64,000 nucleotides of DNA from Streptococcus sp. WB01_FAA12. Lineage in GTDB: Bacteria > Bacillota > Bacilli > Lactobacillales > Streptococcaceae. Positions 1 to 10,318 of the stretch are shown here, in pieces (position 1 is the first letter of the stretch; each line of letters begins with the position of its first letter). The stretch is taken from the NCBI RefSeq assembly GCF_012843315.1, contig NZ_JABAEX010000001.1, positions 434,001-498,000 of the forward strand, written 5' to 3'. The position numbers and the translations under genes were made by a program. The notes under the pieces are model-generated. The model ran no database searches. It had not been told where the DNA came from and saw only the letters and a program-made list of their open reading frames with translations.

Positions 1-1206
1 GCGTCTGACGATTGCCCCCTTCTACTTCCTGCTCAAAGTAGCCAAGTTCTAGATAGTCGCCACGTTCGACTTCTCCAGCAATTGGTGGAATAATGCCCAA
101 GAGAGACTTCAAGAGGGTTGTTTTCCCGATACCATTGGCTCCAATAATGGCAACCTTTTGATTGCGTTCAAAGGTGAGGTTTAATGGTTTGGTAAGTGGA
201 CGGTCATAACCAATCTGTAAGTCCTTGGCTTGGAAGATAAATCGCCCTGGCGTACGAGCCGGTTTGAAATCAAAGGATGGCTTTGGTTTCTCGCTTTGGA
301 GTTCGATAATATCCATCTTATCCAATTTCTTCTGACGGGACATGGCCATATTACGTGTTGCAACACGAGCTTTGTTTCGAGCGACAAAGTCCTTTAGTTC
401 CGCTATCTCTTTCTGCTGACGTTCGTAAGCTGCCTCCAGCTGAGATTTCTTCATGGCATAAACTTCTTGGAACTGGTAGTAATCACCAGAGTAACGCGTC
501 AGCTGTTGATTTTCCACATGATAGACGATATTAATCACATCATTGAGGAAAGGAATATCGTGCGAAATCAAGACAAAGGCATTCTCATAGTTTTGGAGAT
601 AACGCTTAAGCCAGTCAATGTGTTCAGCATCCAAGTAGTTGGTTGGCTCGTCAAGCAACAAAATATCTGGTTTTTCAAGGAGAAGTTTAGCCAAAAGGAC
701 CTTGGTTCTTTGTCCACCTGATAATGCTGTTACATCCGTATCCATGCCAAAGTCCATGACACCAAGGGCACGCGCCACTTCATCAATCTTAGCATCCAAG
801 GTATAGAAATCACGACTCTCCAAACGGTCTTGGAGTTCGCCAACTTCTTCCATGAGTGCATCGATATCCGCTCCGTCTTCGGCCATTTCCATATAGAGGT
901 CATTGATACGTGCTTCTGCTTTGAAAAGCTCATCAAAGGCTGTACGGAGCACATCACGAACAGTTTGACCTTCAGCCAGAACTGAGTGTTGATCCAGGTA
1001 ACCAGCAGTCACATATTTGGACCACTCAACTTTCCCTTCATCTGGTAACATCTTACCAGTTACGATGCTCATAAAGGTTGATTTCCCTTCACCATTGGCA
1101 CCGACCAGACCGATATGTTCACCCTTGAGGAGACGGAAGGACACATCTTCAAAAATTGCACGGTCACCAAAACCATGACTCAGATTTTTAACTTCTAAAA
1201 TACTCA
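1..1206 (-). CDS. ABC-F family ATPase, YfmM-like (C-terminus cut by window edge)
   Basis: This is a cytosolic ABC-F protein; the family acts on ribosomes as translation factors rather than as transporters. The frame is open from the ATG at 1206 to base 1, so 402 codons are visible and the C-terminus lies outside. The first ATPase domain shows Walker A (GANGEGKST), the signature LSGGQ and Walker B followed by DEPTNYLD. A charged inter-domain linker and a second Walker A (GANGIGKTT) follow. No membrane segments are present. The opening residues closely resemble my memory of Bacillus YfmM, so it is probably the YfmM branch and not a resistance factor. It is the last gene of the minus-strand run that begins with rlmN. 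Family assignment is firm; the subgroup is from recall. Confidence 0.9.
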
Positions 1207-1208
1207 TT

Positions 1209-1688
1209 TTAATTCCTTATCTTGTTTTTATGCAGTCCTTTATAGAGGAGCCAAGCCAAATAGCCTCCCAGGGTATTGGTCCACAAATCATCAATCTCAA
1301 AGACGCGATTAAAGTCGAAGAAAAAATCTAAAACTAGTTGCGTACACTCAATTCCTAGACTTAGTAAAAAACTGAACAAAATCACTTTCTTAGTATTTCT
1401 TAGACCAGGCATAAGATAGAGAAGTTGGAAAATCAGTGGGAAGAGCAAGAGTATATTTAAGGCATTTTGCAAAAATATCCAGAATAGCTGCAGAAAGCTA
1501 GTCACTTCACCCAGATTCCAAAGGGAGTTTAAGGGAGTTAAAAGAAAAACCAGGCGTCCAAAAGTTTGAATACCTGGAGTTTCCACTCCTGTAGGAAGTT
1601 GAGGCTGGGGAGTGAAGCAAAAACAGACAATGCAAAGACTGTAAATAGCCACTCCCAATCTTAAGATTAATTCTCTTTTTTTAGTCAT
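1209..1688 (-). CDS. VanZ family membrane protein
   Basis: A 159-residue protein with about four hydrophobic segments and the short conserved loops of the VanZ domain (SLGIECTQL and the EIDDLWTNTLGGYLAW block near the C-terminus). VanZ proteins are small integral membrane proteins; the name comes from the teicoplanin-resistance accessory VanZ, but chromosomal copies like this one have no proven role and the name does not imply resistance here. The ATG at 1688 lies one base after the rlmN stop, so the two are probably translationally coupled. The next gene on the same strand is the ABC-F ATPase, two bases downstream. Confidence 0.85.
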   Translation of the reverse strand: MTKKRELILRLGVAIYSLCIVCFCFTPQPQLPTGVETPGIQTFGRLVFLLTPLNSLWNLGEVTSFLQLFWIFLQNALNILLLFPLIFQLLYLMPGLRNTKKVILFSFLLSLGIECTQLVLDFFFDFNRVFEIDDLWTNTLGGYLAWLLYKGLHKNKIRN

Positions 1689-1689
1689 T

Positions 1690-2775
1690 TTATGGATTTA
1701 CCGCTGCGACTGCCTTCTGGCGGTCACGTTTCATTGTATTGGAGCGTAATTGTCCACAAGCTGCATCAATATCTGTACCATGCTCTTGACGGACAACACA
1801 GTTGACCCCTTTTTTCTTGAGGGTATCGTAGAAGGCCATCACGCGCTCTTTAGGACTACGGCTATATTGGTCATGCTCACTAACAGGGTTATAAGGAATC
1901 AAGTTTACATAAGACAATTTCTTGATGTTCTTGAGCAACTCCGCCAACTCCAAGGCTTGTTCTACACTATCATTGACTTCATTGAGCATGATATATTCAA
2001 AGGTCATACGGCGATTGGTTGTTTCGATATAGTACTCAATAGCTGCAAAGAGCTTTTCAATCGGAAAGGCACGGTTGATCTTCATGATGCTTGAGCGCAA
2101 TTCATTATTGGGTGCGTGAAGAGACACAGCCAGATTGACCTGTACGCCTTCATTAGCAAAGTCACGAATTTTATGGGCCAAACCTGAGGTTGAAACCGTG
2201 ATGTGACGAGCACCGATAGCCATCCCCTTGTCATCATTGACGGTACGGACAAAATTCAAAACATTGTTGTAGTTATCAAATGGTTCACCAATTCCCATGA
2301 CAACGATATGGCTGACACGTTCGTCCTGACCACGCTCATCAAAGTATTTCTGAACCAGCATAATCTGCGCTACGATTTCCCCGTTATTAAGATCGCGTTG
2401 CTTCTTAATCAAGCCTGATGCACAGAAGGTACAACCAATATTACAGCCAACCTGAGTGGTCACACAGACTGACAAACCGTAGTGTTGACGCATGAGTACT
2501 GTCTCAATCAACATCCCATCTGGCAACTCGAAAAGATACTTAACAGTACCGTCAGCCGACTCTTGTACGATGCGTTGTTTCAATGGATTTACCACAAACT
2601 GGTCATTGAGCTTGGCAATCAAATCCTTGGAAAGGTTGGTCATTTCTTCAAATGACTGGACACGTTTACGGTAGAGCCATTCCCAGATTTGATCTGCTCG
2701 GAATTTCTTTTCTCCTTGTTCTAATACCCATTCTTGCATGGTTTGACGTGTTAAACTATAAATAGACGGTTTCAT
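1690..2775 (-). CDS. rlmN: 23S rRNA/tRNA (adenine-C2) methyltransferase RlmN
   Basis: A 361-residue radical SAM enzyme that methylates C2 of A2503 in 23S rRNA and of A37 in some tRNAs. The radical SAM cluster motif CNIGCTFC (Cys-x3-Cys-x2-Cys) is visible near residue 112, followed by the family's [12 protein letters not shown] block and a C-terminal [19 protein letters not shown] segment holding the catalytic cysteine. Length is normal. It starts at the ATG at 2775 with an AGGAG site just upstream, 20 bases after the YutD-family gene. The gene order pyrD, holA, sodA, yutD-like, rlmN, vanZ, ABC-F matches what I recall from Streptococcus pneumoniae. Confidence 0.96.
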   Translation of the reverse strand: MKPSIYSLTRQTMQEWVLEQGEKKFRADQIWEWLYRKRVQSFEEMTNLSKDLIAKLNDQFVVNPLKQRIVQESADGTVKYLFELPDGMLIETVLMRQHYGLSVCVTTQVGCNIGCTFCASGLIKKQRDLNNGEIVAQIMLVQKYFDERGQDERVSHIVVMGIGEPFDNYNNVLNFVRTVNDDKGMAIGARHITVSTSGLAHKIRDFANEGVQVNLAVSLHAPNNELRSSIMKINRAFPIEKLFAAIEYYIETTNRRMTFEYIMLNEVNDSVEQALELAELLKNIKKLSYVNLIPYNPVSEHDQYSRSPKERVMAFYDTLKKKGVNCVVRQEHGTDIDAACGQLRSNTMKRDRQKAVAAVNP

Positions 2776-2795
2776 CTCTTCTCCTTATTCTCTAT

Positions 2796-3326
2796 CTATT
2801 TCTGACGAATGACAAAATGGCGCTGTCCCTTGTCCTCTTTCTGAGACTTTTGATCCTTATGACGACGTCTATTTCTCTTATCCGCATTTGGTTTTCTCTT
2901 GTTTTGCGAAGGTTTCTTGCCTCTTCTAGGAAGGTTTTCCTCCTCCTTTTTACGCATTTTCTTGTCAAATGAAGCCCGCTTAGGTGCTTGGTTTTCTAGA
3001 ACAAAATAGGCACAACCATAACTACAGTACTCCAAAAGATAGTCCTGTAAGCGACTGATTTTTTCAATTTTTTCCTCTGTTCGATCGTCTTTGTAAAAAC
3101 CACGTAGGCGGAGCTGTTCATTACTCCAGTCCCCCACGACATAATCAAACTTGGTCAACACTTCTGAGAAGCGTTGATTAAAGACTGTCACATCGAAGGC
3201 ATCCTTGATATTTTCAACCAAGGTAAAAGCAATCCCTTCAGTCTCAACCTTATCCCCATTCACATGAAATTCTGGGCCAGGAAACTTGTTATAGTTGTAT
3301 AATTCAGGTGCAATTTCTTTACGCAT
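2796..3326 (-). CDS. YutD-family (DUF1027) conserved protein
   Basis: A 176-residue soluble protein. Residues 1 to about 110 form the conserved YutD-like region (NKFPGPEFHVNG, a GDWSNEQLRLRGFY block and a CSYGCAYFVLEN segment). The last 60 residues are strongly basic and low-complexity, rich in Lys, Arg and Gln, which suggests nucleic acid or ribosome contact, although no function is established. It stands 20 bases upstream of rlmN, an arrangement conserved among streptococci as I remember it. No signal peptide or membrane segment is seen. Confidence 0.8.
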   Translation of the reverse strand: MRKEIAPELYNYNKFPGPEFHVNGDKVETEGIAFTLVENIKDAFDVTVFNQRFSEVLTKFDYVVGDWSNEQLRLRGFYKDDRTEEKIEKISRLQDYLLEYCSYGCAYFVLENQAPKRASFDKKMRKKEEENLPRRGKKPSQNKRKPNADKRNRRRHKDQKSQKEDKGQRHFVIRQK

Positions 3327-3401
3327 AGTCTTCCTTTTCCATGATTACTTAACACTCTATTTTACCATATTTTCTACAAGTTGGCACGAATATCCTTTAA
3401 A

Positions 3402-3431
3402 TGAAAAAAGTCTGACGATTTTGTCAGACTT
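3402..3431 (-). terminator. Intrinsic terminator after sodA
   Basis: A nine-base perfect stem (AAGTCTGAC / GTCAGACTT, 3408-3416 and 3423-3431) is followed on the minus strand by a run of T. It sits 50 bases after the sodA stop and separates sodA from the YutD-like gene. Confidence 0.85.
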
Positions 3432-3480
3432 CTGCTTTATAACCTTAAAAAGAGAAGATTGACTCTTCCCTCCATATTTT

Positions 3481-4086
3481 TTATTTAGCTGCTGCGTAAA
3501 GCTCATCTACTTTTTTCCAGTTAATCACTGAGAAGAAAGCTTTGATATAGTCAGGACGAACATTGCGGTATTTCACATAGTAAGCATGTTCCCAAACGTC
3601 CAAGCCCAAGATTGGTTTTTTACCTTCTGAGATTGGTGTGTCTTGGTTTGCTGTTGAAATCACTTCAAGCTTCCCTTCTTTGTTAACAACCAACCAAGCC
3701 CATCCAGAACCAAAGCGAGTTGTAGCTGCTGCAGTGAAGGCTGCTTGGAATTCTTCGAAAGAACCGAAAGCTTCATTGATTGCTGCTGCAAGTTCTGCTG
3801 AAGGGGCTGTTTTTTCAGGAGTCATCAATTCCCAGAAAAGAGCGTGGTTCAAGTGTCCACCACCATTGTTGATAAGCGCTTGGCGGATATCAGCTGGGAT
3901 AGATTCTACATCAGCAAGCAAAACTTCAAGGTCTTCACCGATTTCAGGGTGTTTGTCAAGAGCTGCATTTGCATTGTTGACATAAGTTTGATGGTGTTTG
4001 TCATGGTGCAAGTGCATTGTTTCTGCATCGATGTATGGTTCCAAAGCGTCGTATGCGTATGGAAGGTCTGGTAAGATAATAGCCAT
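3481..4086 (-). CDS. sodA: Manganese superoxide dismutase
   Basis: A 201-residue Fe/Mn superoxide dismutase that converts superoxide to peroxide and oxygen in the cytosol. The metal ligands are visible: the His in the MHLHHDKHH segment, the His in [11 protein letters not shown], and the Asp and His of LDVWEHAYY. The [11 protein letters not shown] and RFGSGWAWL blocks are typical of the manganese enzyme of streptococci. The start ATG at 4086 has a ribosome site (AGAGG) about 8 bases upstream. It is monocistronic: its own promoter lies in the gap after holA, and a strong terminator follows. Confidence 0.97.
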   Translation of the reverse strand: MAIILPDLPYAYDALEPYIDAETMHLHHDKHHQTYVNNANAALDKHPEIGEDLEVLLADVESIPADIRQALINNGGGHLNHALFWELMTPEKTAPSAELAAAINEAFGSFEEFQAAFTAAATTRFGSGWAWLVVNKEGKLEVISTANQDTPISEGKKPILGLDVWEHAYYVKYRNVRPDYIKAFFSVINWKKVDELYAAAK

Positions 4087-4117
4087 CTGTAATACCTCTT
4101 TTTCTTTCTATATGAAA

Positions 4118-4146
4118 ATGATAACGCAATCATCCTCTTTTTTCAA
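4118..4146 (-). promoter_or_regulatory. sodA promoter with overlapping palindrome
   Basis: On the minus strand a -35 TTGAAA (4146-4141) and a -10 TATCAT (4123-4118) are exactly 17 bases apart. The bases 4118-4133 form an imperfect palindrome with ATGAT/ATCAT arms that covers the -10 and part of the spacer. A metal- or redox-responsive repressor site is one reading; no regulator is identified from sequence. Confidence 0.6.
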
Positions 4147-4155
4147 GTTTTTTGC

Positions 4156-5193
4156 TCAATTTGCTTCTGCCGCGATCTGCAAAAGTGCCTTTTCAAACAG
4201 GTAGCCTTTTTCATAGACACCTGTCTTAATCTGGTAGTCTGTTTCAATCAAATAAGAAATCGATCGCTTGAGAAAATCTAAGGAAATCCCTCTCGAATCT
4301 CTCAGTGCAAACTTGATTTGATAAGGATTAGGATTGCGCCCCAAGTAAGTTCCCAAACTGCTTACAATCTGCGATTCCGTCTGACCAGATTCTGATAAAA
4401 TCTTCACTTGGGTAAAGGTACGAAACTGTCCTAACATGACAGCTATGAGCTTGATTTCATCCTCCCCTTGCAAGGTCAAGTCTCTAACCAGGTCACGGGC
4501 CTGATCGATCTTTTTGCCCAAGATAAGCTGAGTCAAATCAAAAATATTGTCCTGCAGAGTCTTTGGAATAGCCTCGACAATATCCTTCTCCTCTATCATG
4601 CCATCTGACTTATAAGACTGTAAAAAGAGGAGATTTTTCTGGATTTCGCTAAACTGAAAACCAGACTTGATGAGTAGATTTTCAAAAGACTTTTCCGCAA
4701 ACTGCAAACCTTGTTTTTGGCTCCATTTTTGGAAATATTGGCGGAGTTCTTGTTCCTTGGGTTCAATAGCATCAAAGACAGTCGCATCTCGTTTGAGCAA
4801 TTTGACCAGCCGTCTCTTACTATCTAGCTTTCCTTCTGCAAATATCAATAACTTGGTTGTTGGCGAAGGGTTATCAAGGTATGCCTCAAACGACTTGAGC
4901 TCATCATCCGCTAAAAATCGTTTCTTGGCTGTTGTGATATCGACAAAATGGTCTAATATCACGATTTTCTCATCCGCAAAGAAGGGGAGACTGACCAGCT
5001 CCAACTCTAAGTCTTTATAAGCTACTTCTTTCATATCAAAGTAAGCAAAGTTGAGATCAGCTGGATCATAACCAATCTGTTTCAACACTTGACTCTTCAT
5101 AACTTCAAACTGACCCTGGTCTGTCCCAGTAAATAGATTCAAGCTAGATAGATTTGATAACGTCAACTTCTGACTCTCTTCTATGGCTAGCAT
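4156..5193 (-). CDS. holA: DNA polymerase III delta subunit
   Basis: A 345-residue clamp-loader delta subunit, which opens the beta sliding clamp at primed sites. The sequence matches the Gram-positive HolA family: an N-terminal P-loop-like fold without a Walker motif, the DPADLNFAYFDM segment, and a C-terminal collar region with the family's GRNPNPYQIKFAL block. Length is as expected (about 345 residues). It starts at the ATG at 5193, 32 bases after the pyrD stop, and probably shares a transcript with pyrD. It ends shortly before the sodA promoter. Confidence 0.93.
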   Translation of the reverse strand: MLAIEESQKLTLSNLSSLNLFTGTDQGQFEVMKSQVLKQIGYDPADLNFAYFDMKEVAYKDLELELVSLPFFADEKIVILDHFVDITTAKKRFLADDELKSFEAYLDNPSPTTKLLIFAEGKLDSKRRLVKLLKRDATVFDAIEPKEQELRQYFQKWSQKQGLQFAEKSFENLLIKSGFQFSEIQKNLLFLQSYKSDGMIEEKDIVEAIPKTLQDNIFDLTQLILGKKIDQARDLVRDLTLQGEDEIKLIAVMLGQFRTFTQVKILSESGQTESQIVSSLGTYLGRNPNPYQIKFALRDSRGISLDFLKRSISYLIETDYQIKTGVYEKGYLFEKALLQIAAEAN

Positions 5194-5225
5194 CTTCTCT
5201 CCTTTCTTCTGATTTTTTATTAAAC

Positions 5226-6161
5226 TTAATCAATATAGCGTAATTTCCCACGGAAATCTTCTAGTCTCTCGTACCCTTTTTCCTCCATAATAGCTTTCAG
5301 TTCATTGGTAATGCGTTCAAAAGCACCTACGCCTTCTTTGTGAAGAGTAGTTCCTACTTGCACCATACTCGCACCGCAGAGGATATGTTCAAAGGCATCA
5401 CGACCCGTAAGAACGCCACCCGTTCCGATGATTTGGATTTGGGGATTTAAACGTTGGTAAAAGGCGTGCACATTCGCTAGAGCAGTCGGTTTGATATACT
5501 CTCCACCAATGCCTCCAAAACCGTTTTTAGGGCGAATAACGACAGACTCATCTTCGATATAGAGACCATTCCCGATAGAGTTAACACAGTTAACAAATTT
5601 GAGTGGATACTTGTTAAAAATAGCTGCCGCTTGGTCAAAGTGGACAATATCAAAATATGGTGGCAACTTGATTCCAAGAGGTTTGGTAAAGTAGGCAAAT
5701 ACCTCTGACAAGATACGGTCTGTTGTTTCAAAATCATAGGCAATCTGAGGTTTTCCTGGAACGTTTGGACAAGAGAGATTAAGCTCTGTCAGTCCTTTGA
5801 ATTCACTCTCTTGAACTTTTTTCAAGATGGCATGTGTTTCTTCTGGAGACATGCCAACTAAAGATAGGAAGAAAGTTCGGTTTGGCTCTTTTTCTTGCAA
5901 GTCCAAAAGATAGTCCAGATAGTAGTCTAAGCCATTATTTGGTAAGCCCATGGAGTTGATAGAACCAAGTGGAACATCCTGATAACGTGGTTCAGGATTC
6001 CCCTGACGAAAGTCCAAGGTCGCTGTCTTTGTGACAAAGGTTCCCGCCGCTGAGTTTTTGACTCCTTCAAGCTCTTCTATCGTCATACAAGCCACACCTG
6101 CTGCATTCATCAAGCAATTATCAAACTCAAAGCCAGCTATTTGTGTTTTCGTTGATACCAT
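5226..6161 (-). CDS. pyrD: Dihydroorotate dehydrogenase, class 1A (fumarate)
   Basis: A 311-residue FMN enzyme that oxidises dihydroorotate to orotate in pyrimidine synthesis, using fumarate in class 1A. The family signatures are visible: the NSMGLPNNG loop, the active-site cysteine in [14 protein letters not shown], the VNSIGNGL segment, and the FMN phosphate-binding [16 protein letters not shown] block. There is no partner electron-transfer gene (pyrK) alongside, consistent with class 1A (often called pyrDA in lactococci). The start at 6161 is chosen because a GGAGG site lies 9 bases upstream. It is divergently transcribed from gdhA. Confidence 0.95.
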   Translation of the reverse strand: MVSTKTQIAGFEFDNCLMNAAGVACMTIEELEGVKNSAAGTFVTKTATLDFRQGNPEPRYQDVPLGSINSMGLPNNGLDYYLDYLLDLQEKEPNRTFFLSLVGMSPEETHAILKKVQESEFKGLTELNLSCPNVPGKPQIAYDFETTDRILSEVFAYFTKPLGIKLPPYFDIVHFDQAAAIFNKYPLKFVNCVNSIGNGLYIEDESVVIRPKNGFGGIGGEYIKPTALANVHAFYQRLNPQIQIIGTGGVLTGRDAFEHILCGASMVQVGTTLHKEGVGAFERITNELKAIMEEKGYERLEDFRGKLRYID

Positions 6162-6195
6162 GATTCTGATCCTCCAGATTCCTTTTATTTCTAAT

Positions 6196-6201
6196 ATTAT
6201 A
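6196..6201 (-). promoter_or_regulatory. pyrD -10 element
   Basis: A perfect TATAAT on the minus strand preceded by TGG gives an extended -10 about 35 bases upstream of the pyrD start. No good -35 is present at 17 bases, as is usual for extended -10 promoters. Confidence 0.6.
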
Positions 6202-6279
6202 CCATACTTTAAGATTTTCTCTTTGAGAAACTAATTTCTATATAAAACGTTCGGTTTTGTAAATTGAAAGAATTTTTAG

Positions 6280-7713
<1,434 letters not shown>

Positions 7714-7741
7714 TTAGTCGATACATCCTATCGGAGAACAA

Positions 7742-8230
7742 ATGATGAACTTACGGCCAATGGAAGTAAGAGACAATCCAGCTGTAGCACAACTCATTCG
7801 AGCTAGCCTAGAAGAATTCGGGCTTGACAAACCAGGAACTGTCTACTTTGATTCTCATCTAGATCATTTGGCCGACTATTATCAACATCAAGAGAGAGCA
7901 GCTTACTTTGTTCTGGAAGATGAAGGACAGCTGGTTGGCTGTGGTGGCTTTGCACCTGTGTCCGATAAGATTGCTGAATTACAAAAACTGTATGTCACTA
8001 AAAACAGTCGTGGCAAAGGTTATTCCAGCCGGTTGATAAAGCGGATATTCCAGGAAGCCCGTCTAGCTGGTTATGAACAGCTTTATCTAGAAACCTCTAC
8101 TGAACTGGCTACGGCTGTGGCTATCTATCAGCACTATGGTTTTACAGCATTGCAACAACCACTTACTAACGCCGCCGGCCACCCAGCTATGAATATCTGG
8201 ATGATAAAATCCCTCTTATCAGATGAATAG
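7742..8230 (+). CDS. GNAT family N-acetyltransferase
   Basis: A 162-residue acyl-CoA N-acyltransferase of unknown substrate. Motif A of the fold (acetyl-CoA binding RGKGYSSRLI) is clear near residue 98, with the preceding beta strand IAELQKLYV and a C-terminal IYQHYGFTAL strand-helix. It starts 28 bases after the gdhA stop with GGAG six bases before the ATG, and lies between the complete gdhA and the decayed second gdhA 3' end. It probably arrived as cargo in that duplication and is now cotranscribed with gdhA. Confidence 0.85.
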   Translation: MMNLRPMEVRDNPAVAQLIRASLEEFGLDKPGTVYFDSHLDHLADYYQHQERAAYFVLEDEGQLVGCGGFAPVSDKIAELQKLYVTKNSRGKGYSSRLIKRIFQEARLAGYEQLYLETSTELATAVAIYQHYGFTALQQPLTNAAGHPAMNIWMIKSLLSDE

Positions 8231-8257
8231 ATGTCAATATACTCTGGTCGAGTTGAG

Positions 8258-8340
8258 GGCATCAGTACAAATACCCTCAACACAGCTAAAACAACTTTTA
8301 AAAATGTAGCCAAGGCTATGATAGTTAAGGTATTGTTTCA
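8258..8340 (+). pseudogene. Decayed second copy of the gdhA 3' end
   Basis: This stretch aligns with the last part of gdhA: the bases for NTAKTT and a degraded NAMIAQGIV ending are recognisable, with an internal deletion of roughly 60 bases and small indels. It sits in a 60-codon open frame (8231-8413) that is not credible as a gene. It retains a terminator hairpin immediately downstream, as expected for the original end of a gdhA unit. Confidence 0.75.
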
Positions 8341-8351
8341 ATTTATTTTTC

Positions 8352-8384
8352 AATCCTCAATCGCTCTGATTGGGGATTTTTATA
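8352..8384 (+). terminator. Terminator behind gdhA-GNAT unit
   Basis: The stem AATCCTCAATC / GATTGGGGATT (one G-T pair) with loop GCTCT is followed by TTTTTAT on the plus strand. It ends the gdhA-GNAT transcript and belongs to the decayed gdhA end. Confidence 0.8.
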
Positions 8385-8392
8385 TTGGTTTT

Positions 8393-8424
8393 AAAAAAGC
8401 TCACTATTTTTAATAGTAAGCTTA
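8393..8424 (-). terminator. Terminator after the TetR gene
   Basis: An imperfect AAGCTTACTATT / AATAGTGAGCTT stem followed by a T run on the minus strand, 12 bases after the TetR stop. Confidence 0.75.
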
Positions 8425-8435
8425 AAAATCAAAAT

Positions 8436-9080
8436 TCACTTTACTTCTACTAAGGCAAAAGACAGGCATTCAACTATTTCATTTACTGCTTCATCTATGT
8501 CTAGCTCCTCATTATTATTCAACATCATTGGAAGAGCATAAGAAAGACTCAAAGCTAAAATATAACGAACGATTCTTTCATTTGACCAATCTCGGATAAC
8601 ACCATTTTCTTTAAACTGATTCAGAACTGGACTAATTGGCTTAATGATAGAGTGAACAATAACATTCCCTAACTGATCAGAAATATTTTTATCAATAAAA
8701 GAACGGCTCAAGAGAATTTTAACTTGCATTTGATTCTCCTGAATAAAGACTAGTCTATCTCGAACAATGATTCTTAAAAATAGCGGAAAAGACTCTTGGT
8801 TTGCTGTAAATTTCTTCTCAGAAAAATCAGCAATCACATCTGGAATAACTTGCTTAAGAAAAGTCGATAAAATTGCTTCTAAGATGCCTTCCTTAGTTTT
8901 AAAGTAACTAAAAACTGTCCCTTCTGAAACTCCAGCCTCCTTAGAAATAAGGCTGGCTGTTGTATTTTCAAAGCCAATTTCTGAAAATAACTTTAGACTT
9001 GATAATAATACTTGACGTTGTTTTAAACTTAAGTTGCTATTTTCTAATGTCTGAGCATACTTTTCTTCTAAACTTTCCAT
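8436..9080 (-). CDS. TetR family transcriptional regulator
   Basis: A 214-residue one-component repressor. The helix-turn-helix is visible at about residues 25-65 (GFENTTASLISKEAGVSEGT then VFSYFKTKEGIL); the rest is a helical ligand-binding domain without a recognisable signature. The ATG at 9080 is preferred over an upstream GTG because GAGAGG lies eight bases before it. It is 16 bases downstream of the dehydrogenase gene and so shares its promoter, which carries a TetR-type palindrome; autoregulation together with control of the dehydrogenase is the simple inference. Confidence 0.9.
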   Translation of the reverse strand: MESLEEKYAQTLENSNLSLKQRQVLLSSLKLFSEIGFENTTASLISKEAGVSEGTVFSYFKTKEGILEAILSTFLKQVIPDVIADFSEKKFTANQESFPLFLRIIVRDRLVFIQENQMQVKILLSRSFIDKNISDQLGNVIVHSIIKPISPVLNQFKENGVIRDWSNERIVRYILALSLSYALPMMLNNNEELDIDEAVNEIVECLSFALVEVK

Positions 9081-9096
9081 TACTAGCACCTCTCTT

Positions 9097-10101
9097 CTAC
9101 TCTCTTACTTTTACAACTTTCTTACCTCGAGTGTGTCCCGACTTCAGACTACGATATGCCTCTCTAACAGACTTTAGAGAAAAATTATAAACCTGATCAA
9201 TATTCAGCCGAATCTTCCCGCCTGAGACCATTTCTGCTAGAGTGTTCAAATCATCATATGTGGAATGTCTCGGACCCGTGAACTGGGCACCTTTTATCAT
9301 AACATATGGTGAAGGTACTAGCGTTCCAATAGCCGTGCCCTTCAATCCCAAACTGAAAGCCAATTTAACATAATCACTTCCATAGCAATCCAAGAATTTT
9401 GTAATTGGCTTTGCACTTGCTGATAGAAGAGCATTCTGGATGTTCTCTTCGTAGGCTACCGGTATAGCACCTAAAGACTTCAGATAATCTGAATTTTTCT
9501 TACTCGCAATTCCAATAACTATCGCACCTTTAGCAACCGCATACTGTACTGCGATACTTCCAATACCTCCTGCTGCTGCTGAAATAACTACAACATCTTT
9601 AGAGTTTAGCTCAATCTTTCTAAAAGCACCTCCCACAGTTAGAGAGGCTACACCCATAGTAGCTGCATGCTTCATATCAATCATCTCTGGCTTCAACACA
9701 ATTTCTGATTCATTGACACAAATTTCTGTTGCCAAAGCTCCCCTCTTGGTGCCTAATCCAGGGTCACTGATCATTGTTCCAAAAACCTTATCCCCTACTG
9801 CAAACCGACTTACTCCTTCACCAACTTCTGTGATAACTCCAGCAAAATCCCGACCAATACCTCTTGGAAAAAGAGATGATTTTGACTCAAACCAATGACT
9901 TGGCTTCCTTAGTTTCGTCATAAAAGATAGAAAACGAAGTGGCTTTGCACCCTCAAAAGTTTTATAATCAATAGGATTTAAACCAACTGCATAAACTTCT
10001 ACCCTAACTTGATTCACTTTCAAAGAATCAGATTTAATGTTCACTAAATCTAACACTTCTTCATCACCGAAACGACTATATTGTATTGTTTGAACAACCA
10101 T
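9097..10101 (-). CDS. Zinc-type/quinone-oxidoreductase-like MDR dehydrogenase
   Basis: A 334-residue medium-chain dehydrogenase/reductase. The N-terminal GroES-like domain (GLNPIDYK, GRDFAGVITEVGEGV, GDKVFG) is followed by a Rossmann domain with AAAGGIGSIAVQYA. The zinc cysteines of alcohol dehydrogenases are absent, so it belongs to the NADPH:quinone oxidoreductase-like branch, probably reducing reactive enones or quinones. The substrate cannot be told from sequence. It is the first gene of an operon with the TetR regulator, with AAGGAG just upstream of the ATG at 10101. Confidence 0.88.
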   Translation of the reverse strand: MVVQTIQYSRFGDEEVLDLVNIKSDSLKVNQVRVEVYAVGLNPIDYKTFEGAKPLRFLSFMTKLRKPSHWFESKSSLFPRGIGRDFAGVITEVGEGVSRFAVGDKVFGTMISDPGLGTKRGALATEICVNESEIVLKPEMIDMKHAATMGVASLTVGGAFRKIELNSKDVVVISAAAGGIGSIAVQYAVAKGAIVIGIASKKNSDYLKSLGAIPVAYEENIQNALLSASAKPITKFLDCYGSDYVKLAFSLGLKGTAIGTLVPSPYVMIKGAQFTGPRHSTYDDLNTLAEMVSGGKIRLNIDQVYNFSLKSVREAYRSLKSGHTRGKKVVKVRE

Positions 10102-10130
10102 TGTATGAACTCCTTACACATCTAAAAAAA

Positions 10131-10146
10131 TTGAGTGAGCACTCAA
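10131..10146. promoter_or_regulatory. Putative TetR operator
   Basis: A 16-base palindrome, TTGAGTGAGCACTCAA, has seven-base arms and a two-base centre. It lies directly after the predicted transcription start of the dehydrogenase/TetR operon, an ideal roadblock position. Size and symmetry match TetR-family operators. Confidence 0.75.
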
Positions 10147-10158
10147 TCATTTTTCTTA

Positions 10159-10187
10159 ATTATATGCTTATTCCCCATAGATGTCAA
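10159..10187 (-). promoter_or_regulatory. Consensus promoter of the dehydrogenase-TetR operon
   Basis: A perfect TTGACA (10187-10182) and a perfect TATAAT (10164-10159) on the minus strand are separated by 17 bases. Such a strong promoter fits a tightly repressed operon. Confidence 0.85.
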
Positions 10188-10282
10188 CTATACTGTTTCC
10201 AAAAGTTCTAACTAAGTTAGCTGTTCATGATAAAAATAGATCTATTTTTCCTTATGAAAGATTATCAAACTATAACTCAAAG

Positions 10283-10318
10283 AAATCCGACTGCTTATAA
10301 TAGCAGCCGGATTTTTAT
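10283..10318. terminator. Hairpin terminator
   Basis: AAATCCGACTGCT / AGCAGCCGGATTT form a stem with loop TATAAT; TTTTT follows on the plus strand and a weaker T-rich tract on the minus strand. It directly abuts the stop of the small gene that ends at 10315. Confidence 0.7.

Noticed and set aside
1209..1688. VanZ as evidence for glycopeptide resistance
   Set aside because: Chromosomal VanZ-domain genes are common in streptococci, and no other van gene is present.
8231..8413. 60-codon open frame after the GNAT gene
   Set aside because: Its central part is a decayed gdhA end and its tail is the terminator hairpin; no ribosome site.
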